A DNA stretch of 6,329 nucleotides, taken from a bacterium (GTDB lineage Archaea > Thermoproteota > Nitrososphaeria > Nitrososphaerales > Nitrososphaeraceae). The stretch lies in the NCBI GenBank assembly GCA_014381105.1, contig JACMIO010000027.1:1-6329 (forward strand), given 5' to 3'. Every line of letters starts with the position of its first letter. Position 1 is the first letter of the stretch. Position numbers and translations under genes: made by a program. Of this stretch, positions 5,371 through 6,329 are shown in pieces. A model generated the notes under the pieces. It was not told the origin of the DNA. It searched no databases and saw only the letters and a list, made by a program, of their open reading frames with translations.

Positions 5371-6314
5371 ATGTCAATTGAAGATGCGTTTATTTCTTAT
5401 GATAGAGTAGTGCATCAAAGTGGTTCTGCGAGTCTACTAGCATTAGGTATGGCAGTTGTACTCCTTGGTATCGTATTTGGTTGGTTTTACAATAGTTTAG
5501 AAGATATCACAATCGCAGCCATTATTGCAATGATATCAATCATAGCATCGTTCCTTTTTATAATAAAACAATATGAGCGATCAGTCATCTTAGACTCGGA
5601 AAATACAATAGACAAGTCGGTCCTGGATTGCGTTCCAGAATTCCTTATTTTGAAAATGTCTTGGTTGTTGATATCCGAGAAAAGGTAAGAGAGTTCACAG
5701 CAGAAAGAATGCTTACCAAGGACAATGTGCCCGTTACAATTGACGCAATATTAAGGTACAAAGTTGTTGAGGATAGGGCAAAAGATGCAATACTAAATGT
5801 TGAAAACTTTAATGAAATGATTAAGCAGGTATCTCAAACCACTCTGAGGAATAATGTTGGCTCCTCATTATTTCAGGATATCTTGTCAAAGAGAGAAGAA
5901 ATCAATAATCCCATAAAATCGATCATTTCACAAGAGTCTGGGAATTGGGGAATCGCAGTAACAGGAGTAGAGGTACGACAAGTAATCATTCCACAGGATC
6001 TTGAAAAGGCAATGTCTATGCAAGCTCAAGCCGAACGTGAAAAAAATGCAAGGGTTACGTATGGGGAATCTGAAATTCTGGTCGCAAAGAAATTTGAGAA
6101 AGCATCTGCAGTATATTCAGATAATCCGATTGCATATGCCTTAAGGCAATCGAACATGCTTTACGAATCAATTAAGGTGCAGGGCAATACTATAGTTATG
6201 GTACCATCCGAGACTCTAAATTCAATGGGATTCGGAAATCTTGACCCGGCTCATCTTTCGCACATTTCCCTATTTACCAGGATAGGCGGTTGCGACCTTA
6301 AATACTGTATTTAA
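5371..6314 (+). CDS. Stomatin/prohibitin-like SPFH (band 7) membrane protein, frameshifted
   Basis: Two overlapping frames form one gene. The first (ATG 5371) encodes two membrane segments (about residues 18-41 and 45-66) and IIKQYERSVI, the usual lead into an SPFH domain, then becomes non-homologous and stops at 5688. In the frame one base earlier, from 5592, the match resumes as RLGKYNRQVGPGLRSRIPYF. It then continues through VREFTAERMLTKDNVPVTID, ILRYKVVEDRAKDAI, SQTTLRNNVGSSLFQDILS, EVRQVIIPQDLEKAM and AQAEREKNAR to the archaeal stomatin ending IKVQGNTIVMVPSETLNSMG. Restoring one T in the TT at 5590-5591 (VIF-RLGKY) joins them into about 314 residues, near the family's usual length or slightly longer. 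Such proteins oligomerise in membrane microdomains and often pair with an NfeD protein or protease; no partner is visible before the window ends. The tail after GFGNL (about 23 residues) looks atypical. Whether the frameshift is real or a sequence error is open. Confidence 0.88.
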
Positions 6315-6316
6315 GG
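6296..6316. repeat. Perfect 21-bp palindrome with TATA-like core
   Basis: Arms CCTTAAATAC (6296-6305) and GTATTTAAGG (6307-6316) surround a single T, with no mismatch. The palindrome covers the SPFH stop codon (6312-6314). The arm contains TTAAATA, close to the archaeal TATA consensus, and the symmetry fits a dimeric DNA-binding protein better than an RNA hairpin, as only one base separates the arms. It could be an operator/promoter of a gene beyond the right edge. The role is inference; the symmetry is certain. Confidence 0.55.
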
Positions 6317-6329
6317 AATCTGGATTAAA

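Noticed and set aside
1..6329. CRISPR array, insertion sequence or toxin-antitoxin pair
   Set aside because: No regularly spaced repeats, transposase motifs, terminal inverted repeats or small overlapping gene pair were found.

Overview
The window looks like a piece of an AT-rich (by eye roughly one third G+C) archaeal chromosome, most probably an ammonia-oxidising thaumarchaeon (Nitrososphaeria). The low G+C and loose gene packing would suit something like Nitrosocosmicus, but that genus call is inference. Support comes from TATA-like boxes about 25-35 nt upstream of nearly every start with little or no leader and no convincing Shine-Dalgarno site, TTG starts, a tRNA gene without encoded CCA, a fused siroheme decarboxylase of the archaeal haem pathway, and small membrane-anchored surface proteins rich in N-glycosylation sequons.

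Layout. Positions 1-117 (minus) hold the N-terminus of a KaiC/RadA-like P-loop ATPase that runs off the left edge. Upstream of it on the same strand is a ParA/MinD-type ATPase (194-1063), which starts at TTG and is preceded by a compact inverted/direct repeat cluster (1063-1116). A tRNA-Gly(CCC) gene lies at 1291-1365 (minus). The bidirectional core is a fused AhbA-AhbB siroheme decarboxylase (1646-2647, minus) facing away from prephenate dehydratase pheA (2793-3611, plus), with both promoters in the 145-bp gap. Then come a small two-TM surface protein (3624-4076, minus), a frameshifted beta-domain gene remnant (4285-4575, plus), a His-rich membrane-anchored surface protein (4614-5123, minus), and a stomatin/SPFH membrane protein (5371-6314, plus) broken by one frameshift. 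A 21-bp palindrome containing a TATA-like core overlaps the SPFH stop codon.

Function. Two genes are core metabolism (haem and phenylalanine), one is translation (tRNA), and the rest concern the cell envelope or ATP-dependent spatial organisation. No single operon joins them; most genes seem to have their own promoter.

The most notable points are three single-base indels in two neighbouring genes, each in a short homopolymer and each restoring a good protein family match when corrected (recent decay or consensus error); the repeat cluster before parA; the palindrome at the right end; a P-loop with Arg in place of Ser/Thr in the left-edge ATPase; and the His-rich surface protein. I see no CRISPR array, insertion sequence, or clearly new multi-gene system.
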